Part shown: piece by piece, positions 49,936-58,058 of the stretch | Layout: every line of letters begins with the position of its first letter | Numbering within the stretch: the first letter of the stretch is position 1 | Source of the DNA: Thioclava sp. ES.031 | Lineage (GTDB): Bacteria > Pseudomonadota > Alphaproteobacteria > Rhodobacterales > Rhodobacteraceae | Reading direction: 5' to 3' | DNA length: 64,000 nucleotides | Assembly (NCBI RefSeq): GCF_002563775.1 | Contig: NZ_PDJO01000001.1 | Location: 692,001-756,000 of the forward strand | Notes under the pieces: model-generated | Databases searched by the model: none | What the model saw: only the letters and a program-made list of their open reading frames with translations | What the model was told of the DNA's origin: nothing | Position numbers and translations under genes: made by a program

Positions 49936-50236
49936 GCGCGGTCCTCCGTGAAACCTACTTATAGCCTGAAAGTGCCTGCTTTGTCTCGTTTGATCGGGGA
50001 CGCCGACTTCGCGTTTTGGAGATGTGCGACGGCGCGCTCCTCGTGAGCGGCTATCGCGGTTGTCGCAGACGTGCCGACACGGGGAGGTGATCTGCCCTCA
50101 GCGCTGCGGCGAAAACTGCGACAAGCATCGGCATCCCTACGCTTCTTCTCAGAGGCGCTTCTGGTGAAGCAATGATCTCGGGCCAGTTTGACTTATTTAG
50201 CCCTATCCGGTCTAAGTTCGACGGAAGGAGCGCGGT

Positions 50237-50464
50237 ATGGACTGGAATGTGACAGCCGGTATGATCCTCATGGGCGTGTTCGCTGTGGCGGCCTTCTGGA
50301 GTGTGATGCGTGAGCGCCGGCATATCAAAGATGTGACAAGCCTGAGTGCGGAAGACATCCGTTGGGTCAATTCGCAGCCCCTTTCCGGAGACGCTTATTT
50401 TGGCGAAAGAACGACGGATGACGACGGCGACGAGGGGGATGATCCTTCGAATGGATCGACCTGA
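50237..50464 (+). CDS. Small inner-membrane protein, W-x-x-SQP family
   Basis: 75 residues: N-terminal helix (VTAGMILMGVFAVAAFWSVM), basic RERRHIK, then LSAEDIRWVNSQPLSGDAYF and a very acidic tail. AAGGAG precedes the ATG by seven bases. Paralogue of the product at 31094-31324. Both sit near an HTH-methylase gene or its relic. Function unknown. Confidence 0.7.
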   Translation: MDWNVTAGMILMGVFAVAAFWSVMRERRHIKDVTSLSAEDIRWVNSQPLSGDAYFGERTTDDDGDEGDDPSNGST

Positions 50465-50601
50465 AAGCGATACTGATCACGTCGGACGCTTAGCATATTG
50501 ATCTCGCAGAAGGGATCTTCTCTCATACACGCAAGCCGTCGCGCAGTTGCGGGCCAATTCCTCGCTTGGGAGCCGGTTCCTGATCGCTGGGTATAGCAGC
50601 C

Positions 50602-50794
50602 TCAAAGGCTGAGGAACTTGATGGATTTCGGCTCGCGGCTCTTCACGAAGCTGACCCGGTCAGTTCGGACATCCTTGAACGCGAGATTCTGACGCTGCAG
50701 CTCGCTGGAGCTGACTTCGCCCCTAGCCAGGCGTTCTTCATCCTCAGCGCGGCTTCGCGCCTTTTCTTCTTGTCGTTTTCTGTAGAGATCTTCC
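50602..50794 (-). pseudogene. Paralogue of the 64-aa gene, cut at its start by IS66
   Basis: Encodes EDLYRKRQEEKARSRAEDEE to IKFLSL, nearly the same as 49741-49935. The IS66 element has entered right at the start codon: ATGGAAGATC would be rebuilt if 50795-53956 were removed. The frame stays open into the element, where ATG 50802 could start a MVTEDLYR version, but the original ribosome site is now 3.2 kb away. Downstream, the coupled gene begins with ATA instead of ATG. Confidence 0.75.
50787..50794. repeat. Target-site duplication, left copy
   Basis: GATCTTCC directly flanks the left end of the IS66 element; the same eight bases flank the right end at 53949-53956. Eight bases is the normal IS66 duplication. 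Confidence 0.9.
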
Positions 50795-50831
50795 GTAACC
50801 ATCCGGCGTGGACCGCACATGGGAGCAATTC

Positions 50832-51434
50832 TCAGGTCGTGCCCTTGGGGGCTTTGGGTTTGCGAGCCCGCGGGGCCCATTTCTTGGCAAGCCGGTTGAA
50901 GCGTTCAAGGATGCTGTCGATCCCGGCATCTTCGGCGTCGAAGTCCCCACCGGACCAGTGGAGCATGTCCTCGTGTTGCTCGTGATCGGGATCGGCGAGG
51001 GCTTCGAGGAACTCCTCGTAGCCCCAGGCACCGCCGACGTCCTCGGGTGGACAGGCACCGGTCGCCTTGAGAAGCCGTGGGTAGATCATGCCGGGGATGG
51101 CCTCGTAGACCCGCTCGATACGGATGCTGTGGTCCCAGTCATCGCCGAAGTCATAGATATACTGGATCGTCCTGGCGCCGGTGTCCTCGAGCACCTTTTC
51201 CAACGTCGTCTTCTTCGCGTCCATGGGGCCGTCGTAGAACCCGTCCGGGTCGGGCACGCCCCAACCGGCATCACCGGCGCGGAACTCGTAGAGGTGGGTA
51301 TCTGTCCAGCCCATGGCAGCCTGTATGACCGCATGCAGCCGGTCGAGCCTGATCTTCAGCGGCACCTCGATATGGCGCATCGGCTGCGGGTCGACGTCGT
51401 TCAGGATGATCCGGAGGCGGGCGATCAGGGTCAT
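50832..51434 (-). CDS. Plasmid pRiA4b ORF-3-family passenger protein of IS66
   Basis: 200 residues. QPMRHIEVPLKIRLDRLHAV and GWTDTHLYEFRAGDAGWGVP with IQYIYDFGDDWDHSIRIERV are diagnostic of this family. Its start overlaps the tnpC stop by 4 bp. Often found as an accessory gene of IS66 elements; its role in transposition is unknown. Confidence 0.88.
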   Translation of the reverse strand: MTLIARLRIILNDVDPQPMRHIEVPLKIRLDRLHAVIQAAMGWTDTHLYEFRAGDAGWGVPDPDGFYDGPMDAKKTTLEKVLEDTGARTIQYIYDFGDDWDHSIRIERVYEAIPGMIYPRLLKATGACPPEDVGGAWGYEEFLEALADPDHEQHEDMLHWSGGDFDAEDAGIDSILERFNRLAKKWAPRARKPKAPKGTT

Positions 51435-53056
51435 GCGGCTATCCTTTGCTCAGCCCGGGCCCAGTTCCAGGGCAACAGATCCGGCACCCGGGAGGCGGTC
51501 GTGCCAGGCAACCGGACGAGGACATCGGCGAGCCAGGCCTGAGGGTCGACATCGTTCATCTTGGCGGTAACGATCAGGGAATACATGAAGGCGGCGCGGT
51601 CCCCGCCGCGCTCGGAGCCAGCGAAGAGCCAGGACTTGCGGCCAAGGGCGATGCCGCGCAGCGCCCGCTCCGCGGCATTGTTCGTCAGGCAGATCCTGCC
51701 GTCCTCGAGGAACCCGGTAAAGGCTGGCCAGCGCTCCGCCTTGAACATGTAGTCGATCGCCTTGGCGACCGGGTTGTGCTTCGACAGCCGGTCGCGCTCG
51801 GCACGCAGCCAGTCATGAAGCTCCTCGACCAGAGGCCGGGACAGCTGGTGCCTGGCCGCCTGCCGTTTTGCAGCCGTCAGCCCGTTGATTCCGCGCTCGA
51901 TGTCGAAGATCGCGTCGATACGGGCCACGGCCTCCAGCGCGACGGGGGAGATATCATGGGCCGGCTTGCCCTTCCGGGCGTTCCCCTTGATGTCGGCGAG
52001 CTCGAAGAACTTGCGCCGGGCGTGGCTCCAGCATAGCGCAGACTCGACCGGCCCCGGGTCACGGTCGGCGCGGTAGAGGTCGTTGTAGCCCCCATAGGCA
52101 TCGGCTTGCAGGATACCCTGCCATCCGGCGAGATGCCGGTTCGGGTTGGTCATTCCTCGGTCGCGGGAGAACTGGAACAGCGCGGCAGGTGGAGCCCCGC
52201 CGCCGAAGGGTCGGTCATCCCTGACATAGGTCCAGAGCCGGGCGGTTTTTGTCCCGCCCTTCGCCAACAGCGGCACTGTCGTATCGTCGCCATGCAAGCG
52301 GTCGCCATCCAGAACATGGGCACCGATCAACGCATGGATCGGCTCCAGCGCGGCGGCGCAGGCGCCAACCTGGTCGGCGAGGGTCGACAGGCTGAGATCG
52401 ACGCCTTCCCGGGCATAGCGTTCGGCCTGGCGATTGAGCGGCTGATGCTGTCCAAACTTCTCAAAGAGGATCGTCGCCAGCAGGTTCGGGCCAGCCCATC
52501 CGCGCGGCGTGGCGTGGAAGGGCGCCGGCGGTTGGCTGATCTTCTCGCAGGTCCGGCAGGTGAACTTCTCGCGGACGGTCTGGATCACCTTCCACTGCCG
52601 CGGGATCACCTCCAACGTCTCGGTGACGTCTTCCCCCATCTTCACGATGCGATCCGAGCCGCAGCAGGAACAGGCCGTGGGCGCCGCGATCACCACGCGC
52701 TCGCGCGGCAGATGCTCCGGGAAAGGCTTGCGCGCCGGGCGGCGACGTTTGAGCCCCGCGACGATCGTGGTCTTCGCCAGCTTCTCGGCGGCAATCTCGT
52801 CTTCGGTGGCCGCGGCTTCGAGTTCCTCGAGCTGCAATTCCATCTGGTCGATCAGTCGGGCGCGGCGTTCCGAGCTGTGGCCGTATTGCTCGCGTCGGAG
52901 CTTGGCGATCTCGAGCCGGAGATGCTTGATCATCGCCTCGGAGGTCGAGACCACCGCCCGGGTCTGCGCCAGCTCGCTCTCGGCGGCCTCGGCACGGGCC
53001 TCGGAGGCCGCGAGCGCGGCGCGCAATCTGGCAATCTCGGAAGCGTTGTTCGACAT
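51431..53056 (-). CDS. tnpC: IS66 transposase TnpC
   Basis: About 541 residues: N-terminal coiled coil (EIARLRAALAASEARAEAAE), a zinc-finger pair (CSCCGSD and CRTCEK), and the DDE catalytic domain (HGDDTTVPLLAKGG, LQADAYGGYNDLY, LTNNAAERALRGIALGRKSW). Start at ATG 53056; a TTG at 53062 is also possible. Confidence 0.95.
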   Translation of the reverse strand: MSNNASEIARLRAALAASEARAEAAESELAQTRAVVSTSEAMIKHLRLEIAKLRREQYGHSSERRARLIDQMELQLEELEAAATEDEIAAEKLAKTTIVAGLKRRRPARKPFPEHLPRERVVIAAPTACSCCGSDRIVKMGEDVTETLEVIPRQWKVIQTVREKFTCRTCEKISQPPAPFHATPRGWAGPNLLATILFEKFGQHQPLNRQAERYAREGVDLSLSTLADQVGACAAALEPIHALIGAHVLDGDRLHGDDTTVPLLAKGGTKTARLWTYVRDDRPFGGGAPPAALFQFSRDRGMTNPNRHLAGWQGILQADAYGGYNDLYRADRDPGPVESALCWSHARRKFFELADIKGNARKGKPAHDISPVALEAVARIDAIFDIERGINGLTAAKRQAARHQLSRPLVEELHDWLRAERDRLSKHNPVAKAIDYMFKAERWPAFTGFLEDGRICLTNNAAERALRGIALGRKSWLFAGSERGGDRAAFMYSLIVTAKMNDVDPQAWLADVLVRLPGTTASRVPDLLPWNWARAEQRIAA

Positions 53057-53116
53057 GGCCAAGACCTACCATGCCGGCATCGGAAAGCCCATGCAAATAA
53101 GGTCGATGAGGCCAAT

Positions 53117-53467
53117 TTATCCCGCCTTTGCAGGGCGTTGGGTCCAGCGTGGATTGCGCCAGTCGATCCCCTCCAGAAGATAACCGAGCTGGGCCGCGGA
53201 GATCTGCACCGCCTCGCCGCTTCCACTGGTCGGCCAGATGAACTTCCCCGCCTCCAGCCGCTTCGTATAGAGCGACATGCCCACCCCGTCGTGCCAGAGA
53301 AGCTTGACCAGCTCGCCCTTGCGCCCGCGAAAGCAGAAGATCTCGCCGGCATGGGGATCGCGCCCCAGACCCTGCTGCACCGTCAACGCCAAGGTGTTCA
53401 TACCGCGCCGCATGTCAGTCACTCCGCCCGCGATCCAGACGCGCACCCCCGCCGGGAACGCGATCAT
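53117..53467 (-). CDS. tnpB: IS66 accessory protein TnpB
   Basis: 116 residues, IS66 Orf2 family: VRVWIAGGVTDMRRGMNTLA, DPHAGEIFCFRGRKGELVKL and WHDGVGMSLYTKRLEAGKFI. Required with TnpA for efficient IS66 transposition. Overlaps tnpA by 4 bp. Confidence 0.95.
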   Translation of the reverse strand: MIAFPAGVRVWIAGGVTDMRRGMNTLALTVQQGLGRDPHAGEIFCFRGRKGELVKLLWHDGVGMSLYTKRLEAGKFIWPTSGSGEAVQISAAQLGYLLEGIDWRNPRWTQRPAKAG

Positions 53468-53889
53468 GACGGATCCAGGGCTTGCACGAGGCGCGCCAGC
53501 ACCATCGGGTCAATCGTGGCCGCCACAGACAGGCGACGGCCATTCGCGAGGGTAATATCTGCCATCAGGACCTCGGCTGTCTCTGGCGTCGGAACCGGTG
53601 CAAACGGTCCGCCTTGATCCTCCGCTTCTTCAGGAGCGGCGATGGCCAACGGTGTGAACTGCGGTCGTGCATCGCCGCTCGTCAGCCTGCCTTCGCGGTA
53701 TTGGCGACGCCAGCGCACCAGCAGGGTGCGGCCAATATCATGACGCCGGGCTGTCTCGGCGACACGCCCTCTACCGCCAAAGCTTTCTTCAACGATGCGC
53801 ACCTTCTCTTCATCCGTCCAACGCCGACGGCGCCCGGTATCGGTGACAGAAAGGATCTCAATTTCGGGTCTGTATCTATGGTCGGACAT
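53464..53889 (-). CDS. tnpA: IS66 accessory protein TnpA
   Basis: 141 residues with an N-terminal helix-turn-helix (RRRWTDEEKVRIVEESFGGR, VAETARRHDIGRTLLVRWRR) and a variable tail. First gene of the IS66 operon; likely binds the element ends. Confidence 0.92.
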   Translation of the reverse strand: MSDHRYRPEIEILSVTDTGRRRRWTDEEKVRIVEESFGGRGRVAETARRHDIGRTLLVRWRRQYREGRLTSGDARPQFTPLAIAAPEEAEDQGGPFAPVPTPETAEVLMADITLANGRRLSVAATIDPMVLARLVQALDPS

Positions 53890-53948
53890 AGCTCCGGACC
53901 TACGCCGCCAGCCTCAAGTCCGAAAGACGGTCCTCCCCGGAGCCTTAC

Positions 53949-53956
53949 GATCTTCC
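53949..53956. repeat. Target-site duplication, right copy
   Basis: GATCTTCC, matching 50787-50794 on the other side of the IS66 element. Confidence 0.9.
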
Positions 53957-54062
53957 ATGCGTGGTCCTCGGTGAAACTTAATTAGAGCCTTAAAGCCCGT
54001 GCTCTGTCTCGCTTGATCGGAGATGCTGACTTCGCGAATTCGAGATGCGCGACAGCGCGCTG
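53957..54062 (-). other. Displaced 5-prime region of the interrupted paralogue
   Basis: These bases align with 49934-50046, the start codon and upstream DNA of the intact 64-aa gene (for example TGATCGGAGATGCTGACTTC versus TGATCGGGGACGCCGACTTC). They contain the original ATG and ribosome site of the copy at 50602, moved 3.2 kb away by the IS66 element. Confidence 0.8.
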
Positions 54063-54254
54063 GTGACTGACCGGCAACAACGGCTGCTTCGAGGGCTCGT
54101 CGCGCGTCAGTATTCCGCAAAGGAGGCGGGGCCAACCCTGATCGATCCGCTATGACATTGATGCGTTTCGCCGATATCGCAGGTCCAACCCGAGCAATTC
54201 CGAGTTTGATCTTTTTGATGTTTCGTCGCTACAGTGCCGGGAAAAGGATGTGTC

Positions 54255-54539
54255 ATTGATCTGGCCGAATACATCATTGCGGGCGTGCTCACCGTGCTCT
54301 CCGGCGGAGCGGCGGTGGCCGCTTATGTCTTGCGAGCCACCCTTTCGGAGCCAGCGAAGATGACAGAAGAGGATCTCAAGGCGCTCGAGGCCTGTGACCT
54401 TCCCGAACCTCGATTCATCAAGATTGATGCCCAACTCAAAGCTCCTCGCACCCGTCTTGCGCCTCGGCCAACAGGCGCTAACAGACGTCTGCGTCTGACG
54501 GGGCCTCGCCGGACTAAGAAAAAGCCACGCCCAGTGTAG
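54255..54539 (+). CDS. Small membrane protein with ATT or upstream GTG start
   Basis: 94 residues from 54255: DLAEYIIAGVLTVLSGGAAV is a membrane helix, followed by MTEEDLKALEACDLPEPRFI and a basic Arg/Lys/Pro tail. AAAAGGA lies six bases before ATT 54255, and aligning the N-terminus with MDWNVTAGMIL of the 50237 product puts the start methionine at this ATT. A GTG at 54234 is an in-frame alternative without ribosome site. Related in layout to the W-x-x-SQP proteins but without the motif. Confidence 0.5.
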   Translation: MDLAEYIIAGVLTVLSGGAAVAAYVLRATLSEPAKMTEEDLKALEACDLPEPRFIKIDAQLKAPRTRLAPRPTGANRRLRLTGPRRTKKKPRPV

Positions 54540-54800
54540 GTCGCCTTTGCCTTTCCAGCCAGGCCGACGAACATGTTTGTCGGCCCGTGTGCCTCGCATT
54601 TCGCAAGCGACATTCTCTCTCGGGTATCCAGCGTGCCGCACAGCCGCTTCGATGCTCTCGCGAACTCGTTCGCGCGCCCGATAGCCAGCCGTAGAAAACC
54701 CCAACCCGTCCTCGTTCTTGCTGGGCGATCCCCCGAGCAGATCTCCCATGGTTTCGACGAGTGTTTTCGATAGGGCCGAGCCTCGATGGTCTTCATCGAT

Positions 54801-55001
54801 TCAGAGCTGGGCGCCCACGTGGAAGCCGCAGGCGGCTCCGCCGGGCGCAATGAGCCTGAGCGTGCCGACAGGCTCGCCAGTCGTGTAGTCAGTGAGCCCG
54901 ATAACTGCTCGGGTCATCTGCGAGACGCGGAAAGTCTTCGACCTCGGAGAGAGTCCGGATCCGAGCAGACGCAGCCGTTGAGCGATCAGAGCGACGATGC
55001 C
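54801..55001 (-). pseudogene. 3-prime fragment of an unknown gene
   Basis: A frame bounded upstream by TGA reads GIVALIAQRLRLLGSGLSPR, then VSQMTRAVIGLTDYTTGEPV and GTLRLIAPGGAACGFHVGAQ to a stop at 54801. No start codon gives a full gene. A second, shorter remnant with TLRLTAPGG lies at 58168-58215 on the same strand next to the integrase. I do not recognise the family. Confidence 0.45.
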
Positions 55002-55313
55002 TCAAATATCCGGATCACCCGGAGGTAAAATGTCCGAATGCCTTGCAAAGCTTTCTGCGGCGAATTGCGCGGCGCGATAGGCGGTTTCTACAGGTGGAAG
55101 ACCGGGGTTCTATATCGCGTGCTGCTCTGCAATGTATCTTCGAGGCGGCTCATAACTTTCGCAAGTATGTCATAAACGAATCAAATTGCGTAGCCCGTTC
55201 GCAATTTGCGACGTGCACACACTCAGGCTCAGCTCTCGATAAGGCTATACACGCACTGGGTGTGTAATGGTCGGATGTCTTGGAGTGTTTCAACTCAAGG
55301 TGGTGATCTCAAT
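55002..55313. other. Gene-free stretch
   Basis: Short frames only, none with support. Base composition becomes richer in A+T toward 55.3 kb. Confidence 0.4.
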
Positions 55314-55342
55314 TTGCTGAACTTAAAAAGGAAGAATTTATT
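55314..55342 (+). promoter_or_regulatory. Candidate sigma-70 promoter
   Basis: TTGCTG (55314-55319), 17-base spacer, TTTATT (55337-55342). Directly upstream of the proposed small RNA. Confidence 0.35.
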
Positions 55343-55348
55343 TTGCAA

Positions 55349-55442
55349 CTAGAATGGAAGCCTGCATTAATCTATCGGAGCTGATCGCAGCGTGCTTCGG
55401 TGCCTTTCAGGGCGATGAAAGCTTCTAATTTTCATCGCTTTT
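55349..55442 (+). ncRNA. Candidate small RNA ending in a classical terminator
   Basis: Between the promoter above and the terminator GCGATGAAA (55412-55420) / TTTCATCGC (55430-55438) + TTTT lies about 65 bases without a supported gene. A 24-codon frame (MEACINLSELIAACFGAFQG..., ATG near 55353) ends in the terminator loop, so it could instead encode a tiny protein. No family recognised. Confidence 0.35.
55412..55442 (+). terminator. Rho-independent terminator
   Basis: Nine perfect pairs, GCGATGAAA with TTTCATCGC, nine-base loop, followed by four T. The clearest intrinsic terminator in the window, yet no annotated gene ends before it. Confidence 0.75.
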
Positions 55443-55488
55443 AGACGATCTGCTAAAAATTTTCTTACTGATTTATTTAGGCATAGCA

Positions 55489-55683
55489 ATGAGTGAATTT
55501 CAAAAAGCCAAAGGCCGCTCTCTGCGTATTTTCAAATGCGAGTCTTGCTCGCATCGGATGCGTTTCGGAGCAAATCGATGTGGCGCTTGCGGTCGGAGCG
55601 CGCCTCTCCTGAACCGGTCCGGCGTGTGGGGATTTCTGCTGATCTTTGTGGTTTTCGCGGGCGTTGTGCTGATCACGCGGTGA
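55489..55683 (+). CDS. Small zinc-ribbon membrane protein, 64 aa
   Basis: Starts MSEFQKAKGRSLRIFKCESC; cysteines CESC and CGAC, 14 residues apart, would bind zinc. A C-terminal hydrophobic helix (VWGFLLIFVVFAGVVLIT) anchors it, so the ribbon should face the cytoplasm. Ribosome signal is weak. Followed at 49 bp by another membrane-protein gene. Function unknown. Confidence 0.6.
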   Translation: MSEFQKAKGRSLRIFKCESCSHRMRFGANRCGACGRSAPLLNRSGVWGFLLIFVVFAGVVLITR

Positions 55684-55732
55684 GTTGGTCTCAAGCACGG
55701 CGCTGCTTTAGCGAAACTTAGAGGGTGAAAAC

Positions 55733-56245
55733 TTGAATGGTTTAGGTCTTACAAGCCCGCCCTTGGTCGGTTTAGAAGCTGTTCTTCTCGTCGTAACTCT
55801 TTCCCTCTTGGCGCTCGCGTTGCGGCGAAAGTTGACCATAGCCGCTGCGTGTTTCGTTATTTTTTGTTTTTCGATGTTGGGCGCTCCACTCACCTGGGGG
55901 CTCATTTATGCCCCCGATGGATCTTCTTTGCGGGAATTTGTCTTCTATCTGATCGGTGTCTGTGGCGGTTTTCTCGGGCTCTCGCTGTTCATGCTTGTCG
56001 TCTCGCCTTACGGATATTTAGTGATGTCTGGTGTTCTCGTCGTTGCGTCGACGATGATGTTTGTTGAGGATATTTCCTATGTTTGGGAGAGCGCGGCACT
56101 GCGTGAGACGGCTTTCATCGCCTCACTTCTCATCTTTGGGTTGGCAGTATACTTGGAGGCGACGGAGGGCGCGCTTCGACCGATGGTGCGACAATTTCGA
56201 AGAGGTGTTCTCTCTCGTTTCGGGGCGAGGGAGGCCCAGCGTTAG
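55733..56245 (+). CDS. Hypothetical membrane protein, 170 aa
   Basis: TTG start preceded by GAGGGTGAAAAC. Four to five hydrophobic helices (VGLEAVLLVVTLSLLALALR, LTIAAACFVIFCFSMLGAPL, LGLSLFMLVVSPYGYLVMSG, TAFIASLLIFGLAVYLEAT) and a basic cytoplasmic tail. No family recognised. It may be co-transcribed with the zinc-ribbon gene. Confidence 0.6.
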   Translation: MNGLGLTSPPLVGLEAVLLVVTLSLLALALRRKLTIAAACFVIFCFSMLGAPLTWGLIYAPDGSSLREFVFYLIGVCGGFLGLSLFMLVVSPYGYLVMSGVLVVASTMMFVEDISYVWESAALRETAFIASLLIFGLAVYLEATEGALRPMVRQFRRGVLSRFGAREAQR

Positions 56246-56521
56246 AGAGAAGCTGCGCGTGTGCCAAATGGGGTAAAGCCAGTCGCGTGTCTGAGGGTCG
56301 CCACCGCAATTCCGGCATGGCGTTTTCAGCGCATTCGGTTCCCGACGCAGCAAGCACGCGGGATTGATGCCCAACTGCTGAAATCGAACGCAGTTCTGCC
56401 CACTCTTGCGGGCGAAATTTTCGCATTCGTCTGCTCCTTCAGAGTTGGCGCAGACTCTACACTACGTTGAGGAATTCCGCGGAGGGCAGGTCACGTCCTC
56501 TGCACTAAGGCCGCGAATGCC

Positions 56522-57937
56522 TCAGGCTCCTCTGCGGCTGACAAACTGAAGTTCGTCACCTCGGCACAGTGCGAAGTTGCTCCGCGGCCACGAAGAGGCG
56601 GGGATCACGGGAGGCAGCGCTTGCAAAGATTTCCGTAAAGACCGCATTCGCACGTCATATTCGCGAGGCTGATTTTCTAACGCGGCAAATCGTAGAGCGA
56701 GTTCACGCTCGATGCTTTCGCAAGACAGATGGCCGTAGGTCCGGCTCACCGTGTCCGTGTTCGCGTGGCCGAGTTGACGCGCGACGATGGCAAGCGGCAT
56801 ACCGGCTTGCACAAGCTGACTGGCATAAGTGTGCCGCAACCCGTGGAACACGAATTCATGCGGCAGCCCGGACTTCTCGACAGCTGCTTTGAAGAGATGC
56901 TTGTGACAGGTTTTCCAGATCTGGCCTCCGCCGGTGCGAAAGACGATGTCGTCGTCTGCTTTCCCGGCGCATTTGGCCAAGAAAAATCGCATCCCTTCCT
57001 CCGGGAGATAAACATAGCGTGGTCGCCAGCCTTTGGGGGAGGAGACGTAAATGCCAAAGATGTCTTTTCCGACATCGCACACGCGAAGCGCTGAAAGCTC
57101 AGACACGCGACAGCCCGTGTAAAGCGCTGCGCGCACCAAGTCCGCAAGATCTGGGCGGCATGCGTCGATCAGCTCGCGACACTGTGCGCGGGTAAGGAAG
57201 ATCTGGCGAGGCACTTCCAAATTCGGGACGCGGTGGATGCAGCGCCAAGAGCGTTCTGAGGCGGTGTGGCCGTTCTCCCATGCCATCTGCATGGCAATTC
57301 GCAAGATCCCCAGCAGTGTGTTCAGTGTTCCTTTCCTGCGCCGCAATGCATCCGGGTCGAGGCTTTCAATCTTCACCTTTGTCCCGAGCGCCTGGTTTCC
57401 CCGCTTGGGTGGCGTCTCAAGGATGGCACGACAGAACTTGGTGATTGTGTTGCCGGTGAGGTCATCGAGCTGAACTGTTCCGAGGCGCGGCAGGATATGA
57501 AAGTTGATCAGTGCGACAAGCGTCTCAAAGGTCGTCTTCGTGGCAGCAATGCGCTTCCATTCCACATAGTCGATCAGGGCGTCGCCCACAGTGAAGCCAG
57601 CGTCACTCTTCGAATATCGCAGATGCTGTGTGGTCCCCACTGGGAAGCTCGCAGAGGCGATGCCCCGGAGTTCCTGCTCGGCGAACCAGGCGCGTGCGAG
57701 CGTGATCGCCGCTTCGTAGGAAAGGCCCTGTGAGTTTTCCGAAACTGCGGGTCCGAGCCGCTGCTGCTTATAGCGGCCATCCTTCTTACGGATCCGAGCT
57801 ACCCAATGAAGGGGCTTGGCTGGTTTTTTCTCGAGGCCAATGTGGCGACAATACTCGAGAATGTTCCAATAAGGCTCCCGTCTTTCAGGAAGTGTGTTGA
57901 TCGTCTTTTGGGTATCGAGCTTCGGCGCGTGATCCAT
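56522..57937 (-). CDS. Tyrosine recombinase (phage-type integrase)
   Basis: 471 residues. N-terminal Arm/SAM-like DNA-binding part and a C-terminal catalytic domain with ALYTGCRVSELSALRVCDVG (first Arg), HGLRHTYASQLVQAGMPLAI (His-x-x-Arg motif) and QLGHANTDTVSRTYGHL (His and nucleophile Tyr). Start at ATG 57937 has AGAGGAAG six bases upstream; a TTG at 57958 is longer. It overlaps a 57-aa gene upstream. It probably integrates the 44-58 kb region; no attachment site or tRNA was found. Confidence 0.92.
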   Translation of the reverse strand: MDHAPKLDTQKTINTLPERREPYWNILEYCRHIGLEKKPAKPLHWVARIRKKDGRYKQQRLGPAVSENSQGLSYEAAITLARAWFAEQELRGIASASFPVGTTQHLRYSKSDAGFTVGDALIDYVEWKRIAATKTTFETLVALINFHILPRLGTVQLDDLTGNTITKFCRAILETPPKRGNQALGTKVKIESLDPDALRRRKGTLNTLLGILRIAMQMAWENGHTASERSWRCIHRVPNLEVPRQIFLTRAQCRELIDACRPDLADLVRAALYTGCRVSELSALRVCDVGKDIFGIYVSSPKGWRPRYVYLPEEGMRFFLAKCAGKADDDIVFRTGGGQIWKTCHKHLFKAAVEKSGLPHEFVFHGLRHTYASQLVQAGMPLAIVARQLGHANTDTVSRTYGHLSCESIERELALRFAALENQPREYDVRMRSLRKSLQALPPVIPASSWPRSNFALCRGDELQFVSRRGA

Positions 57938-58058
57938 CGGATGCTTCCTCTTGGCCAAGGTTGAGGAAGTATCTTCGCGCTCTCTCCGTTAAGCCATATC
58001 GCTCGACGTAGTCGAGCAGAACGGCTTCTGCCGTGTCAGGTTGGGTCGGTTGTTTCAT
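57885..58058 (-). CDS. Small protein overlapping integrase start, 57 aa
   Basis: ATG at 58058 with AGGAGAATGCA directly before it, a strong ribosome site. Product MKQPTQPDTAEAVLLDYVER, then YGLTERARRYFLNLGQEEAS and a polar tail. It overlaps the integrase by 53 bp in another frame, so the two are translationally linked. An excisionase or integrase-control role is possible from position; no HTH motif is obvious. Confidence 0.6.
   Translation of the reverse strand: MKQPTQPDTAEAVLLDYVERYGLTERARRYFLNLGQEEASDGSRAEARYPKDDQHTS

Larger units (their letters stand above)
50795..53948 (-). mobile_element. Complete IS66-family insertion sequence (3154 bp)
   Basis: Bounded by imperfect inverted repeats beginning GTAACCATCCGG (left) and GTAAGGCTCCGG (right, reverse complement), sharing GTAA, TCCGG and GGACCG. 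Flanked by the 8-bp duplication GATCTTCC. Carries tnpA, tnpB, tnpC in that order plus a pRiA4b ORF-3-type passenger gene. All four frames are intact and overlap or nearly touch, so the element is recent and probably active. Confidence 0.93.
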
